A DNA stretch of 64,000 bases, taken from Amphiplicatus metriothermophilus (lineage in GTDB: Bacteria > Pseudomonadota > Alphaproteobacteria > Caulobacterales > Parvularculaceae). Each line of letters starts with the position of its first letter. The first letter of the stretch is position 1. The position numbers were made by a program, and so were the translations under genes. Shown here one piece after another: positions 17,701 to 25,546 of this stretch. The notes beneath the pieces were generated by a model that saw only the letters and a program-made list of their open reading frames with translations, made no database searches and was not told the DNA's origin. The stretch is from the NCBI RefSeq assembly GCF_900199215.1, contig NZ_FZQA01000002.1, forward strand, positions 447,501-511,500. The letters are read 5' to 3'.

Positions 17701-17808
17701 CGCGTCCTGCGCGCATACGGGCTGCGCAAGCGCGAAGGCGGACGCGCCGCCCAGAAGCGAGGCCGACAGCCGCGCGCGCATCTTGTTTCGCTTGTTTCTC
17801 ATGTTCAC
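14785..17808 (-). CDS. TonB-dependent outer-membrane receptor of the beta-glucan locus
   Basis: 1007 aa. A signal peptide ends around residue 33 (ALAQPVCAQDA). A TonB box-like segment EDVIIVTGIRQSL follows, then the plug domain (SRGVVDAITAEDIGKFPDTNLAESLQRITGV, QVTVRGFGPDFNLVLLNGRQ) and a long beta-barrel ending in YNFGVRYTF with the terminal aromatic required for BamA insertion. Plug wording is that of the TIGR01782 receptors used for oligosaccharide uptake in Caulobacter-like bacteria. It follows the GH16 gene by 27 bases, so the likely cargo is the beta-glucan oligosaccharides released by that lipoprotein. Cargo is inferred from context only. Confidence 0.93.
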   Translation of the reverse strand: MNMRNKRNKMRARLSASLLGGASAFALAQPVCAQDALDDDGATNEDVIIVTGIRQSLQASMDVKRESRGVVDAITAEDIGKFPDTNLAESLQRITGVSINRSLGEGSQVTVRGFGPDFNLVLLNGRQMPSAFLTGGAPSSRSFDFGNIAAEGIAGVTVYKTGRAAIPTGGIGSTLNILTARPLDMPGLRFSLGAKAVLDKSVTTLAEQTVTPEISGIFSNTFAEGKIGVLIAGSYQDRESGQAQVGTTSGWRGAFLGSENDWGTLPQPPNDTQVTNRPGPNDIYSVPQNINYQLASFDRERINGQLALQFRPADNLTATFDYFYTRNEIDARRADLSVWFNHGNTTSAWTDGPIADPIFYNEDFGDAGSDLSMGGGRDGSKSENKSFGANVAWDATERLSFNVDFHMSSAESGQNSPFGTSSVVSTADFQLRSQGVNFENEIPVLTLGFQDPFTDIDPARMIATGSVFSNSFIRTEIDQVQFKGSYDFDSSIVSSVDFGATYTKNRVRSAFANAQRDTWGGVGTAADLPDDIFRRVDLASNFDQFSGYKLTQQDFLVFDFDRMIEIIDSDGPPFFNACGGDGVCRSDDFLIDRRIEEESWAGFLDVVSDFHVGDMPAQIIAGVRYETTNVVSPSQVTAPSGAQWVAANEFVLIGLTDPNNVVVQEFTGGYDYFLPAVDFQIDPLEDVKLRASYSKTLTRPGYGDIAGGLTVSQLFRINGGNGTNGNTDLKPFLSNNIDLSAEWYYKEGSYLSVGFFYKDVKNFIGSGVVTQTPFEVYTPVGGARWNAAVAALGSDQDLAAIRQWIFENADPSTFEITGLDSNGNFTGNIFGVPGEDPLLTFDIATPINQRAAELHGWEFAIQHIFGETGFGLIANYTIVNGDVTFDKLQVPSSGDPQFALTGLSDSYNLIGFYDKNGLQARIAYNWRGKFLSSTIGVSGTPNNPLFVEDFGQLDFSASYDVSKKITVFVEGINVLNETGRVVGRSPAYINFATQTGPRYNFGVRYTF

Positions 17809-17835
17809 CCTCCCGGATTTATATGCTTAATCGCG

Positions 17836-18858
17836 TTACAGCTGATCTTTCTCCCACGGACCTTGAGGCTCGCCAGACCATTCCTGTTTCGAAAGACACG
17901 CCAGCCCTGTTTCGATATCGTCCGTACACTGCTCGACACGAACCCAGTCGACGAGCATCTCGGCCGGAAACGCCGCGTCGTCGAAGCCGCCTTGGTTCGA
18001 TTTTTCGGGCAGATTTCCGCCCACAGCGAGATTCAGGATCAGGTAAAACGGCTGGTCGAACGGCGCGAAAGGTCTGCCTTTCGCCTTCAGCGAGGCCGTA
18101 TGCCAATCATCGCTCTTAAGTCGCATGAATATTTTGCCGTCGACGAACCATTGAATGACGCCCTCGCCCCATTCGAGCGTAAAGACATGCCATTCGTTCG
18201 CCGGCCCCTCGACCTTGGTCTTGTCGGTTTTCAGGTGCAGATAGGTGTTTTCCGGCGCCAGGCCGCCGAAATGCAGCGCCCCCGACGAGCGCCGCTCGAC
18301 GCCGCCGACGCATTCCGCGCACGGCGTCTCAAGATTGACGGCTTCCATGATGTCGATCTCGCCGGACAGCGGCCACGGCCCATAAAAATCATCGGCGGGC
18401 ATCATCCAGAACGCCGGCCACGCCCCCTGCCCCGCCGGCAGCTTTATGCGCGCCGAAAATCGTCCATACCTCCAGGACGCCAGGCCGCGCGTCATGATCT
18501 TGCCGGAAGTATAGGCGCGGGTCGCCTCTCCTTGGCGAGCGTCTTTATGATGCGAAGGATAGAGCGGCCCTGTGTAGACTTCAGGCCTCGCCCTCAGCTT
18601 CAGGACGCCGCCTTCGACGCTGATGTTCTCCGGTCGGTCGGTATAGCATTGGCGCTCATTGTTGCCCCCGCCCCAGCACGAAACTTCGGCCCGCCATTTC
18701 GTGCGATCGAGCGTATCTCCGTCGAAATCATCAGACCAAACCGTTTCCCAGCGCGGCGGCTCTGATTTCGCGCCGCATGCGGCGAGACCGGCGCCTAGCA
18801 GCGCCGGCGCTAAAACCGCCAAAACCGGTCTGACGCAGAAAAGGAATGTACCGGTCAA
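17836..18858 (-). CDS. GH16 family endo-beta-glucanase (laminarinase-like) lipoprotein
   Basis: 340 aa from a TTG start at 18858. The first ATG of the frame lies 47 codons further up in sequence without signal character, whereas the TTG has GGGAGGGG five bases upstream and opens directly into a lipoprotein signal with lipobox GLAAC (Cys28). The catalytic motif is GEIDIMEA: nucleophile Glu167, Asp169, acid/base Glu172, the E-x-D-x-x-E form of laminarinases and related GH16 enzymes. Surrounding YGRFSARIKLPAGQGAWPAFWMMP and the C-terminal DWVRV strand complete the jelly roll. Expected to cut beta-1,3(-1,4)-glucan at the cell surface and feed the TonB receptor encoded next. A 21-bp-period direct repeat lies 73-102 bp upstream. 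Confidence 0.9.
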   Translation of the reverse strand: MTGTFLFCVRPVLAVLAPALLGAGLAACGAKSEPPRWETVWSDDFDGDTLDRTKWRAEVSCWGGGNNERQCYTDRPENISVEGGVLKLRARPEVYTGPLYPSHHKDARQGEATRAYTSGKIMTRGLASWRYGRFSARIKLPAGQGAWPAFWMMPADDFYGPWPLSGEIDIMEAVNLETPCAECVGGVERRSSGALHFGGLAPENTYLHLKTDKTKVEGPANEWHVFTLEWGEGVIQWFVDGKIFMRLKSDDWHTASLKAKGRPFAPFDQPFYLILNLAVGGNLPEKSNQGGFDDAAFPAEMLVDWVRVEQCTDDIETGLACLSKQEWSGEPQGPWEKDQL

Positions 18859-18929
18859 CGGCGCCCCTCCCGAAATTCCTTCTTCTTTGATGCGAAGATG
18901 AAACCGCCCCGGCGCCGCCTCAATTCTCA

Positions 18930-18971
18930 TGCGGCGAGTGGGAAGGTTGGTGCGGCGGATGGGAAGGCGAA
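18930..18971. promoter_or_regulatory. Direct repeat, 21-bp period, upstream of GH16 (candidate LytTR site)
   Basis: GCGGCGAGT (18931-18939) and GCGGCGGAT (18952-18960) recur with exactly 21-bp period, and the similarity continues into GGGAAGG. The same 9-mer occurs twice with the same period before the GH3 gene (21392-21421), at nearly the same distance from its start. LytTR regulators bind two direct repeats about one or two helical turns apart, and a LytTR regulator gene is in this locus. Confidence 0.5.
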
Positions 18972-19051
18972 TCGCCGCGAGGTGAGTATTGCGGCGCAAT
19001 AAACGCGCCCTGAGAGCGCGCCTGCCGGCCGATCATCGCTCCGCGCGGCGA

Positions 19052-21313
19052 TCAAACGCGATAATTTAAAGAAGTCGTCAGCGTCGCCGCCGAGGAGCCG
19101 CCGACGAAGAAGTCGAACGTCCCAGGTTCGACCACATATTCTCCACGCTGGTTATAGAATCCCAGTTCTTCTTTTGTCAGCGAGAATGTAATGCGCCTGC
19201 TTTCTCCCGGGCGGAGCTCGATCTTCCGGAAGCCTTTCAGCTCGCGAACCGGCCGGCTGACGCTCGCCGTGCGATCGCGCATGTAAAGCTGGACCGTTTC
19301 CTCGCCGGCGACTTGTCCATCATTCCTGACGCGTACCGATATTTCGATATTCTCGCCACGCTGGCGAACGCTAAGCCTGGAATAGCTGAACGTCGTATAG
19401 CTGAGGCCGTGACCGAACGGATAAAGAGGCGCGTTCGATTCATCAATGTAATGCGACCAGAAGACCTCTTCTCTCGGCCCTGGCCGGCCTGTGTTGAGAT
19501 GGTTGTAATAGATGGGAATCTGGCCGCCTGCGCGCGGGAACGTCATCGGCAGCTTGCCGCTCGGGTTGTACGCGCCGGTCAGAACATTGGTGATCGCCGT
19601 TCCCGCTTCGTGACCCAGATGCCACGCCTGCACGATCGCCGGCACATTCTCCGCCGCCCAGGAGAGGACTAGAGGCCTGCCGCTCATCACCACAAGGATG
19701 ACGTTCTGATTCGCCTCGCAGACCGCTTCGAGAAGATCCTGCTGCACGCCCGGGAATCCGAGATGCGCGCGGCTTCGTCCCTCGCCGGATTGCATCGCGT
19801 CCTCGCCCAGCACGATGACGACTTTGTCCGCCCGCCCGGCGGCCTCGACGGCGGCGTCGAAACCGCTGCGGTCAGACGTGTTGACCAAGACTTCGTCGGC
19901 GAAGTTCGCCTGCCCGACCTCAAGCGCGGCGCCTTCTTCATACTCGAAATCGACGCCCGCGGCTTCGAATGCTTCGCGCACCGAAACCGCCGAACCGAAT
20001 TCGGCCTGCGCGCGCCAATTCCCGAGCGGCGTATCCTTGTCCGCGGCGAGCGCGCCGATGAGCGCAATGCTGTCATGCGCTCGAAGCGGCAGAATCTCGC
20101 CTTCGTTTTTAAGAAGCACGATCGAGCGTTCGGCGATCTTCAGCGCCAGCTCCCGGTGCGCGGGCTCTGACAACGCCTTCTTTTCACGCGCGGCGTCCAG
20201 ATAACGGTACGGATCATCAAATAGTCCGAGCTCGAATTTCACGCGCAGAACGCGCCGCACGGCGTCGTCGATCATCTCCATCGGCGCGGCGCCGTCTGCG
20301 GCCAGACCCTCCAGATAGCGCTTGTAGATATCGCTCTCCATGTCCACGTCGGACCCGGCGAGAATGGCGAGACGCGCCGCCTCGCGCGCGTCGGGGGCGA
20401 AACCGTGTGCGATCATTTCGAGACCTGAACTCCAGTCGGAAACGATGAATCCGTCAAAGCCCCACGCGCCCTTGAGGATATCGCGCTGCAACCATCTGTC
20501 GCCGGTCGCCGGGACGCCGTTTAGCGTGTTGAAGGAATTCATGACGACGCGCGCATTCGCGCGCTCGATCGCTTTGCGGAACGGCGGCAGCACGACGTTA
20601 AAGAGCGTGACGGTTCCGATATCGGCCGCATTGTAGTCTTTTCCGGATTCTGCGAATCCATAGGCGGCGAAGTGCTTGAGCGTCGCCGCGATCGTGTCGG
20701 GGGCGGCCAGATCCTCTCCCTGAAAACCGCGCACGCGGACCACGGCGATTTCAGCGCCCAGAAAAGGATCTTCGCCCGCGCCCTCCATCACGCGCCCCCA
20801 CCGCGGATCGCGCGAGATGTCGACCATCGGGGCGAAGGTCCAGTTGAGGCCTTGCGCCGAGGCCTCAATCGCCGCGATGCGCGCGCTTTTCTCAATGAGG
20901 GCGAGATCCCAGCTCGCCGCCTCCGCAAGCGGAATAGGAAAGGCGGTTTTGTGCCCGTGGATGACGTCGTAGCCAAACAGCATCGGGATGCCCAGGCGCG
21001 AGTCTTCCACCGCGATCTTCTGGATCTCGCGCACGTCTTCGACGCCGATCACGTTCAACATCGAGCCGATCAGGCCGGATTTGACGAACTCGACCTTGCG
21101 GCGCTGCGTTTCATCCTGCGGCGCCGGCCCGGTCACGTCGCCGGGATCAGAGTACAAGACGAGCTGCCCGACTTTCTCCGCGAGGGTCATCTGCGCAAGC
21201 AGCGTTTCGATGCGCGCGTCGATCGCGTCGGCCTCGGCTCCGCGCGCTGCGGCCGCGAGACACATGAGCGCCGCCCCGATCGCCAATCCAGGGCGTTTTG
21301 CAAGGGTTTTCAC
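19052..21313 (-). CDS. GH3 family periplasmic beta-glucosidase (BglX-like)
   Basis: 753 aa from a GTG at 21313 preceded by GGGAGGA; the ATG 47 codons upstream precedes sequence with no signal peptide, while the GTG gives a standard one (RPGLAIGAALMCLAAAARGAEA). GH3 N-domain with the KHF triad region TLKHFAAYG and the nucleophile Asp293 in FIVSDWSSG; C-domain with GEDAMQSGEGRSRA; C-terminal fibronectin-III-like domain ending VGGSSAATLTTSL. It would remove glucose from beta-glucan oligosaccharides imported by the TonB receptor, in the periplasm. The gene lies downstream of the LytTR regulator gene, and its 137-bp upstream region holds the second copy of the direct-repeat element. Confidence 0.93.
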   Translation of the reverse strand: MKTLAKRPGLAIGAALMCLAAAARGAEADAIDARIETLLAQMTLAEKVGQLVLYSDPGDVTGPAPQDETQRRKVEFVKSGLIGSMLNVIGVEDVREIQKIAVEDSRLGIPMLFGYDVIHGHKTAFPIPLAEAASWDLALIEKSARIAAIEASAQGLNWTFAPMVDISRDPRWGRVMEGAGEDPFLGAEIAVVRVRGFQGEDLAAPDTIAATLKHFAAYGFAESGKDYNAADIGTVTLFNVVLPPFRKAIERANARVVMNSFNTLNGVPATGDRWLQRDILKGAWGFDGFIVSDWSSGLEMIAHGFAPDAREAARLAILAGSDVDMESDIYKRYLEGLAADGAAPMEMIDDAVRRVLRVKFELGLFDDPYRYLDAAREKKALSEPAHRELALKIAERSIVLLKNEGEILPLRAHDSIALIGALAADKDTPLGNWRAQAEFGSAVSVREAFEAAGVDFEYEEGAALEVGQANFADEVLVNTSDRSGFDAAVEAAGRADKVVIVLGEDAMQSGEGRSRAHLGFPGVQQDLLEAVCEANQNVILVVMSGRPLVLSWAAENVPAIVQAWHLGHEAGTAITNVLTGAYNPSGKLPMTFPRAGGQIPIYYNHLNTGRPGPREEVFWSHYIDESNAPLYPFGHGLSYTTFSYSRLSVRQRGENIEISVRVRNDGQVAGEETVQLYMRDRTASVSRPVRELKGFRKIELRPGESRRITFSLTKEELGFYNQRGEYVVEPGTFDFFVGGSSAATLTTSLNYRV

Positions 21314-21391
21314 GTTCCCATCCTCCCAGACGCCGTCAGCGCGAATTTGGAAGGTTATCCCGAATCGTCCCGGTCGAGCGCAACGCGCCGC

Positions 21392-21421
21392 GCGGCGGAT
21401 CGTCCGATTCCTGCGGCGGAT
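21392..21421. promoter_or_regulatory. Direct repeat, 21-bp period, upstream of GH3 (candidate LytTR site)
   Basis: The identical 9-mer GCGGCGGAT is found at 21392-21400 and 21413-21421, a 21-bp period. The element is 79-108 bp upstream of the GH3 GTG start, matching the 73-102 bp of the related element before GH16. On the coding strand the consensus reads ATCCGCCGC-N12-ATCCGCCGC. Confidence 0.55.
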
Positions 21422-21450
21422 AGGATTGCGCGGCGCGAAAGCGGCGATGC

Positions 21451-22206
21451 TCACAGGCCCGACGTCAGCGCCTGGACGACGTCGCGGTACGATCGGCTCG
21501 TGCGCACGCTCGCGTCGTCGCTCATATGGATGAGAGCCTCGCCCTTGGGCAACAACGTGATCTCCCGAATATGCGAGGCGGCGACGATCGCAGACCGGTG
21601 CACGCGCGCAAAATGCGCCGCGGGCAGTTCAGACTCGAGCGCCTTGATCGTGACTCGCACCGTGACTTCGCGCTCCCCTGCGAGATGGAGCAATGAATAA
21701 TCGCCCGCCGCTTCCACCCAGATTATCTCGGCATGAGGGATGAAATAGAGCTTGCCCGCATCCTTGATCTTCAAAACGCTCGCGTCGTCAGCCGGCGCCG
21801 TTTGCGCGACCCTTATTGGCGCGCCCGATTCCCGCTCACGGATGAAGCGGCGCAGGCGACTCGCCTTTTCGACCGCCTTTTGCACGCGCAAGGGATCAAG
21901 CGGCTTGAGAATGTAGTCGATCGCATCAACGCCGAACGCCTCGACCGCATACTCCGGATGGGCGGTCGCGAAGATCACCAGCGGGCGCGGTTCGACCGTG
22001 ATCCGCCCGCAAGCGTCGACGCCGGTCAGATCCGGCATTTCAATGTCGAGAACGACAAGGTCGACGCCGCCGTCGTTGATGGCGTCAAGGGCTTCGCGAA
22101 CCGACTGGCACGCGGCGACGAGCTCGATCTCGCCCGTATCGCGCAGCAGAGACGCCATCAGTTCAAGGGCGGGCGGCTCGTCATCGCATATGACCGTCTT
22201 GAGCAT
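21451..22206 (-). CDS. LytTR family response regulator
   Basis: 251 aa from the ATG at 22206 with GAGGAG six bases upstream; longer in-frame extensions overlap the divergent kinase gene and are discarded. Receiver domain 1-120 with acidic pocket CDDE (8-10) and phospho-acceptor Asp54 in LVVLDIEMPDLTG, Lys in YILKPLDP. A C-terminal LytTR DNA-binding domain (about 150-250) shows IIWVEAAGDYSLLHL and FARVHRSAIV. Divergent from the LytS-type kinase by 102 bp, making a cognate pair. It stands directly before GH3, so it probably controls the glucan genes downstream, possibly through the direct repeats at 18930-18971 and 21392-21421. Confidence 0.93.
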   Translation of the reverse strand: MLKTVICDDEPPALELMASLLRDTGEIELVAACQSVREALDAINDGGVDLVVLDIEMPDLTGVDACGRITVEPRPLVIFATAHPEYAVEAFGVDAIDYILKPLDPLRVQKAVEKASRLRRFIRERESGAPIRVAQTAPADDASVLKIKDAGKLYFIPHAEIIWVEAAGDYSLLHLAGEREVTVRVTIKALESELPAAHFARVHRSAIVAASHIREITLLPKGEALIHMSDDASVRTSRSYRDVVQALTSGL

Positions 22207-22308
22207 CCGATCTCCTCGCGGGAGGCGTCGCCGGGACATTTCTCTTTCGTCCCGCCGCTTGACGGCCGCCGCAATTTGGCGCCCCGTACCGACTTTGGAG
22301 CCGCCACA

Positions 22309-23472
22309 ATGAAGCAGACGCCTGACGCCACGTCCAGCGCCACGCCCTTCTCCAAATTGCCGGGTTATTGGACCTTCCAGCTCGGAGGCTGGCTGGGCTT
22401 CGCCGCATTCAGCTACGTCACCCTCACGATCTGGTATAATCCTGGCGAGTTGATTCCCGCCATTCACACCGTGCTTCAGGCCCTATTGGGCATTGCGGTC
22501 AGCCATCCGCTGCGTTGGGTCGCAAAAGCCGTATGGGACGCGAAGATCTGGCTGCGCATTCTCGTCAACGGCGTCGCGATTATCGCCGCTTCGCTTGCAT
22601 GGACGGCGTTGCGACTCGGCGCGTTCACGTGGATGTCGGGCGAAATCATCAGCATGGACGACTGGGGCGGATGGATCTTCGGATCGTTCACTGTCATGGC
22701 CTCCTGGGCGTTTTGCTATCATGCCCTGAAATACTACCGGCAATGGATCGAACAACGCGAATTGGCGCTCGAGGCGCAAAAGTCGGCTTTGGAAGCGCAG
22801 GCGATCGCCCAGCAGGAGAGCATCCGGCGGCTTCATGCGGAAAACCTGGCGCGCGAATCGAAGCTGCGCAGCTTGAAATATCAGTTAAATCCGCATTTTT
22901 TCTTCAACGCGCTGAACTCCGTCGCTTCGCTCGTGCAGAAGGACAACAAGCAGGGCGCAACCGAAATGCTTGCGCGAATCGGTGCGTTCCTGCGCGCGTC
23001 GCTCGACGAAGACGACGCGCTGCAACACACGCTTCGCGACGAAATCGACATTCTCAACCAGTATCTCGGCATCGAAAAAGTGCGTTTCGGCGACCGCCTC
23101 AACGTCGAATTCAATGTCGATGAAGATGCGCAATCGGTGGAGATACCGAATCTCCTTTTGCAGCCATTATTCGAAAACAGCATCAAACACGCCGTCGGCC
23201 GAAGCCTTTCGCCGACCCTGATCCGGCTCGATGCGCGCCGGCGCGGCGAGCGTCTTGAGATAATCGTGACGGATAACGGACCGGGCAAGCCGACCGCATC
23301 CAACGGCGCGGCGGAACGCTCTCCGGGCATCGGACTGCATAACGTCAGACAGCGGCTTCAATCAGTATACGGCGACGATTTTGAGTTTTCGGTCAGTCAG
23401 GACCGAACGTCGGGATTCGAAGTGCTGATCCGTCTGCCTTGCGGCGCGCCGGGTCATCGCCCGTTCTCATAA
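22309..23472 (+). CDS. LytS/YehU-type sensor histidine kinase
   Basis: 387 aa starting at the ATG at 22309 (TTGGAG upstream). Four hydrophobic segments between residues ~18 and 140 form a membrane sensor without a large periplasmic loop. A coiled-coil stretch (IEQRELALEAQKSALEAQAI) leads to the His_kinase domain (PF06580) with phospho-acceptor His196 in LNPHFFFNALNS. The HATPase domain has the N box LLLQPLFENSIKHAV and G boxes DNGPGKP and GIGLHNVRQRL. This architecture pairs with LytTR regulators, here the divergent gene at 21451-22206. The inducing signal, presumably glucan-derived, cannot be read from the sequence. Confidence 0.92.
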   Translation: MKQTPDATSSATPFSKLPGYWTFQLGGWLGFAAFSYVTLTIWYNPGELIPAIHTVLQALLGIAVSHPLRWVAKAVWDAKIWLRILVNGVAIIAASLAWTALRLGAFTWMSGEIISMDDWGGWIFGSFTVMASWAFCYHALKYYRQWIEQRELALEAQKSALEAQAIAQQESIRRLHAENLARESKLRSLKYQLNPHFFFNALNSVASLVQKDNKQGATEMLARIGAFLRASLDEDDALQHTLRDEIDILNQYLGIEKVRFGDRLNVEFNVDEDAQSVEIPNLLLQPLFENSIKHAVGRSLSPTLIRLDARRRGERLEIIVTDNGPGKPTASNGAAERSPGIGLHNVRQRLQSVYGDDFEFSVSQDRTSGFEVLIRLPCGAPGHRPFS

Positions 23473-23630
23473 GCCTTCGAGAAGACGGCCCGTTCGGACC
23501 GCCGCGGCGTCCGGGTGTTGTGAATTCAGTCGCCATGGTCCGGCGATCATCTCTGTCTGCGGCAGGCTGGTGACGATGACAATCCTCTCTCTGACCCGAG
23601 GGCGTGTCGGGCGCGCGCGACGACGAGGCC

Positions 23631-24257
23631 TTACGACCCCGACAACTTCTCCGCAGCGGGGCCGCCTCGATCGACGCGGGCGCGCCGCTGACGCATGGAG
23701 TCGGCGAGATCGGCCAGATCGATCAGACTCAACCTCACCCGCGCGATCGGCAGCAGGATGCCGTTCTCAAAAGCAAGATGCTGCTTGATCTGCTCGGCGA
23801 ACCGGTTGAGCCGGGCGCGCATCGCCGCGTCGATAGAAGCGCCGGCGCGGATGGCGCGCAGGTCTTCGATGATCCGGTCTAGCTCGGCTTCCTCCCACTG
23901 ATGTTCGCCCATGATCTTCGCGATCGCCTCGTCGATGCCGTCTTCAGGAAGACATCGCGCCTTGAGGAGCGGAAACAGGCTCAGCTCTTCATCTGCGATA
24001 TGAAGCCTGTATTCGCTTTCGAGAAACCGGATGATCGCCTCGATTTCGGCGGAATCGCATTCGCCTTCCGCCGTCATGGAAAGCAGCGAGCTGACTGCGC
24101 GCTGGCGGTAATGTTCGGCGAAAATGAAATCGAGCGGTCGATCGAGAAGATGAAGCGGCGCAGGCTCGATTGTCATGAAGCCGCCCCAGCCCGGTTCCGC
24201 CGGCAAAGAGGCGCAGGGCGGCGCGCCGCCTGGCGAATTCCTGTCGTCGCCGATCAT
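23631..24257 (-). CDS. Hemerythrin HHE-domain protein
   Basis: 208 aa from the ATG at 24257, which has GGGAGGCG upstream. A four-helix HHE domain spans about residues 30-190 with the di-iron ligand pattern: His in FIFAEHYRQR, His and Glu in YRLHIADEE, His and Glu in MGEHQWEEAE, and His and Glu in IKQHLAFENGILLP. Such proteins bind oxygen or NO or repair iron centres (RIC/YtfE-like), although the N-terminal ScdA-type domain with its cysteine pair is absent here. It lies 10 bases behind the outer-membrane channel gene at the end of the nar gene run, which favours a link to nitrate/NO metabolism. Exact role unknown. Confidence 0.85.
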   Translation of the reverse strand: MIGDDRNSPGGAPPCASLPAEPGWGGFMTIEPAPLHLLDRPLDFIFAEHYRQRAVSSLLSMTAEGECDSAEIEAIIRFLESEYRLHIADEELSLFPLLKARCLPEDGIDEAIAKIMGEHQWEEAELDRIIEDLRAIRAGASIDAAMRARLNRFAEQIKQHLAFENGILLPIARVRLSLIDLADLADSMRQRRARVDRGGPAAEKLSGS

Positions 24258-24267
24258 GTTCGCCTCC

Positions 24268-25542
24268 CTAATACTGGAACCGAAGCGACGTCCAGACGAT
24301 GCTCCGGTCCGCCGGGCCGAAATCGCCGCCGTCGAAGACGGCGCCAGAAAGCTCCGCTGACCAATGTTTTGTAATCGCAATCATGAGCCCGGCGTCCAGT
24401 TCGCGCCCGAAATCGAGCTCGCCGCTCTCGGACTCAAAATCATGCGCGGTCACGAACAAGTTTGCCTTGTGAAGGAACGTCGGCGCAGGAAGCCTAAGCG
24501 AGAGCGTCGCGTAAACATCTTCGATCCCCTGCGCAGGCGTAACCAGAAAGGCGTCGGCCAGTCCCTGAAACTTGTGCAGCGTCGCAAGCGGGGTGGAAAA
24601 TCCGATCGCGCCGTTTCCGCCGAGACTCTCATAACCGACGATTGCAGCTACAGATCGAAGAGCGAAGGTCGCCTCGCCGTGCAGGTAAGATTCGCGATAA
24701 TTGAACGGATTGCGCGCATGGTCCCTTTGGGACGCATATTCTGCGACGAATGAAAAATGCGCGCCGGCGGTCTCGTCGATCTCAATTTTGTTGGCGTAGC
24801 GCCCGCCCCAGGTCGCAGAAGAATTGACCGGGCTGTTCTCCAGGTCGAGCAACAACCCATAGGCGGATACGACCCCAAGACGTCCGGCGTCGTAGCTCGC
24901 CGCGAACACATGACTGTCCCCCTCGAATTCGCCGAATGGATGGTCGTCGCCGAAGACGCGATGCACGCGCCGGATATGCAGATAGTCGAACGACAGCCCC
25001 TTGACCGGCGTGACGAAAAGGCGCGCGGCGTCAAACGTCTGCTGGTTCTGCCGAAAGTCGACTGCGCCCAGGAAACGCTGATTGAGAAGATTGAACCGCT
25101 GCCGCCCGAACCTTATCTCCGCGCCGTCGATCCCGCTGAAAACAACCTCGGCCCGATTTATCTCAGTCGCCGCCGGATCGGCGACGATGGGAAACTGCGT
25201 GCGTCCATTCACCATAGAGTTAAATCGATCATCGCCAAGAACCGCGACATTCTCGAACTCGACAAGCGCCCGGATTCCGGCGACCACCCCTGTCTCGTAG
25301 CCGAACCGCGTACGTATCGTGTTCGCAATCGCACGCCGATCGAAGCCGTCCGTATCGTTTGTTTCGAAACGATAACGCACGTCGATTATCGGTTTGCCGG
25401 AGAGTATCGCTGCGATGACGGGGCTGCGCTGTTCGTCCGGCGTCGACTCGGCGGCCACGGCGCCGGCGAAGAGACCTGCTGCGAATGCGGCCGTTTTAAG
25501 GGCGACTCGCAACGCTCGCGCCTGGCGAGAACGACGGTCCAT
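24268..25542 (-). CDS. Outer-membrane beta-barrel channel, alginate-export family (putative)
   Basis: 424 aa with a signal peptide (ALKTAAFAAGLFAGAVAAES). The mature protein is a string of amphipathic strands: DVRYRFE, NTIRTRFGYETG, INRAEVVFSG, IRFGRQRFNLLNQRF, ending SIVWTSLRFQY with a terminal aromatic, like the alginate-export/AlgE-type 18-strand porins. In many denitrifiers such a protein follows nar genes and is taken for a nitrate or nitrite porin; there is no direct evidence for that here. It starts 4 bases after the narI stop, so it is co-transcribed with the nitrate reductase genes. Confidence 0.8.
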   Translation of the reverse strand: MDRRSRQARALRVALKTAAFAAGLFAGAVAAESTPDEQRSPVIAAILSGKPIIDVRYRFETNDTDGFDRRAIANTIRTRFGYETGVVAGIRALVEFENVAVLGDDRFNSMVNGRTQFPIVADPAATEINRAEVVFSGIDGAEIRFGRQRFNLLNQRFLGAVDFRQNQQTFDAARLFVTPVKGLSFDYLHIRRVHRVFGDDHPFGEFEGDSHVFAASYDAGRLGVVSAYGLLLDLENSPVNSSATWGGRYANKIEIDETAGAHFSFVAEYASQRDHARNPFNYRESYLHGEATFALRSVAAIVGYESLGGNGAIGFSTPLATLHKFQGLADAFLVTPAQGIEDVYATLSLRLPAPTFLHKANLFVTAHDFESESGELDFGRELDAGLMIAITKHWSAELSGAVFDGGDFGPADRSIVWTSLRFQY

Positions 25543-25546
25543 GACT

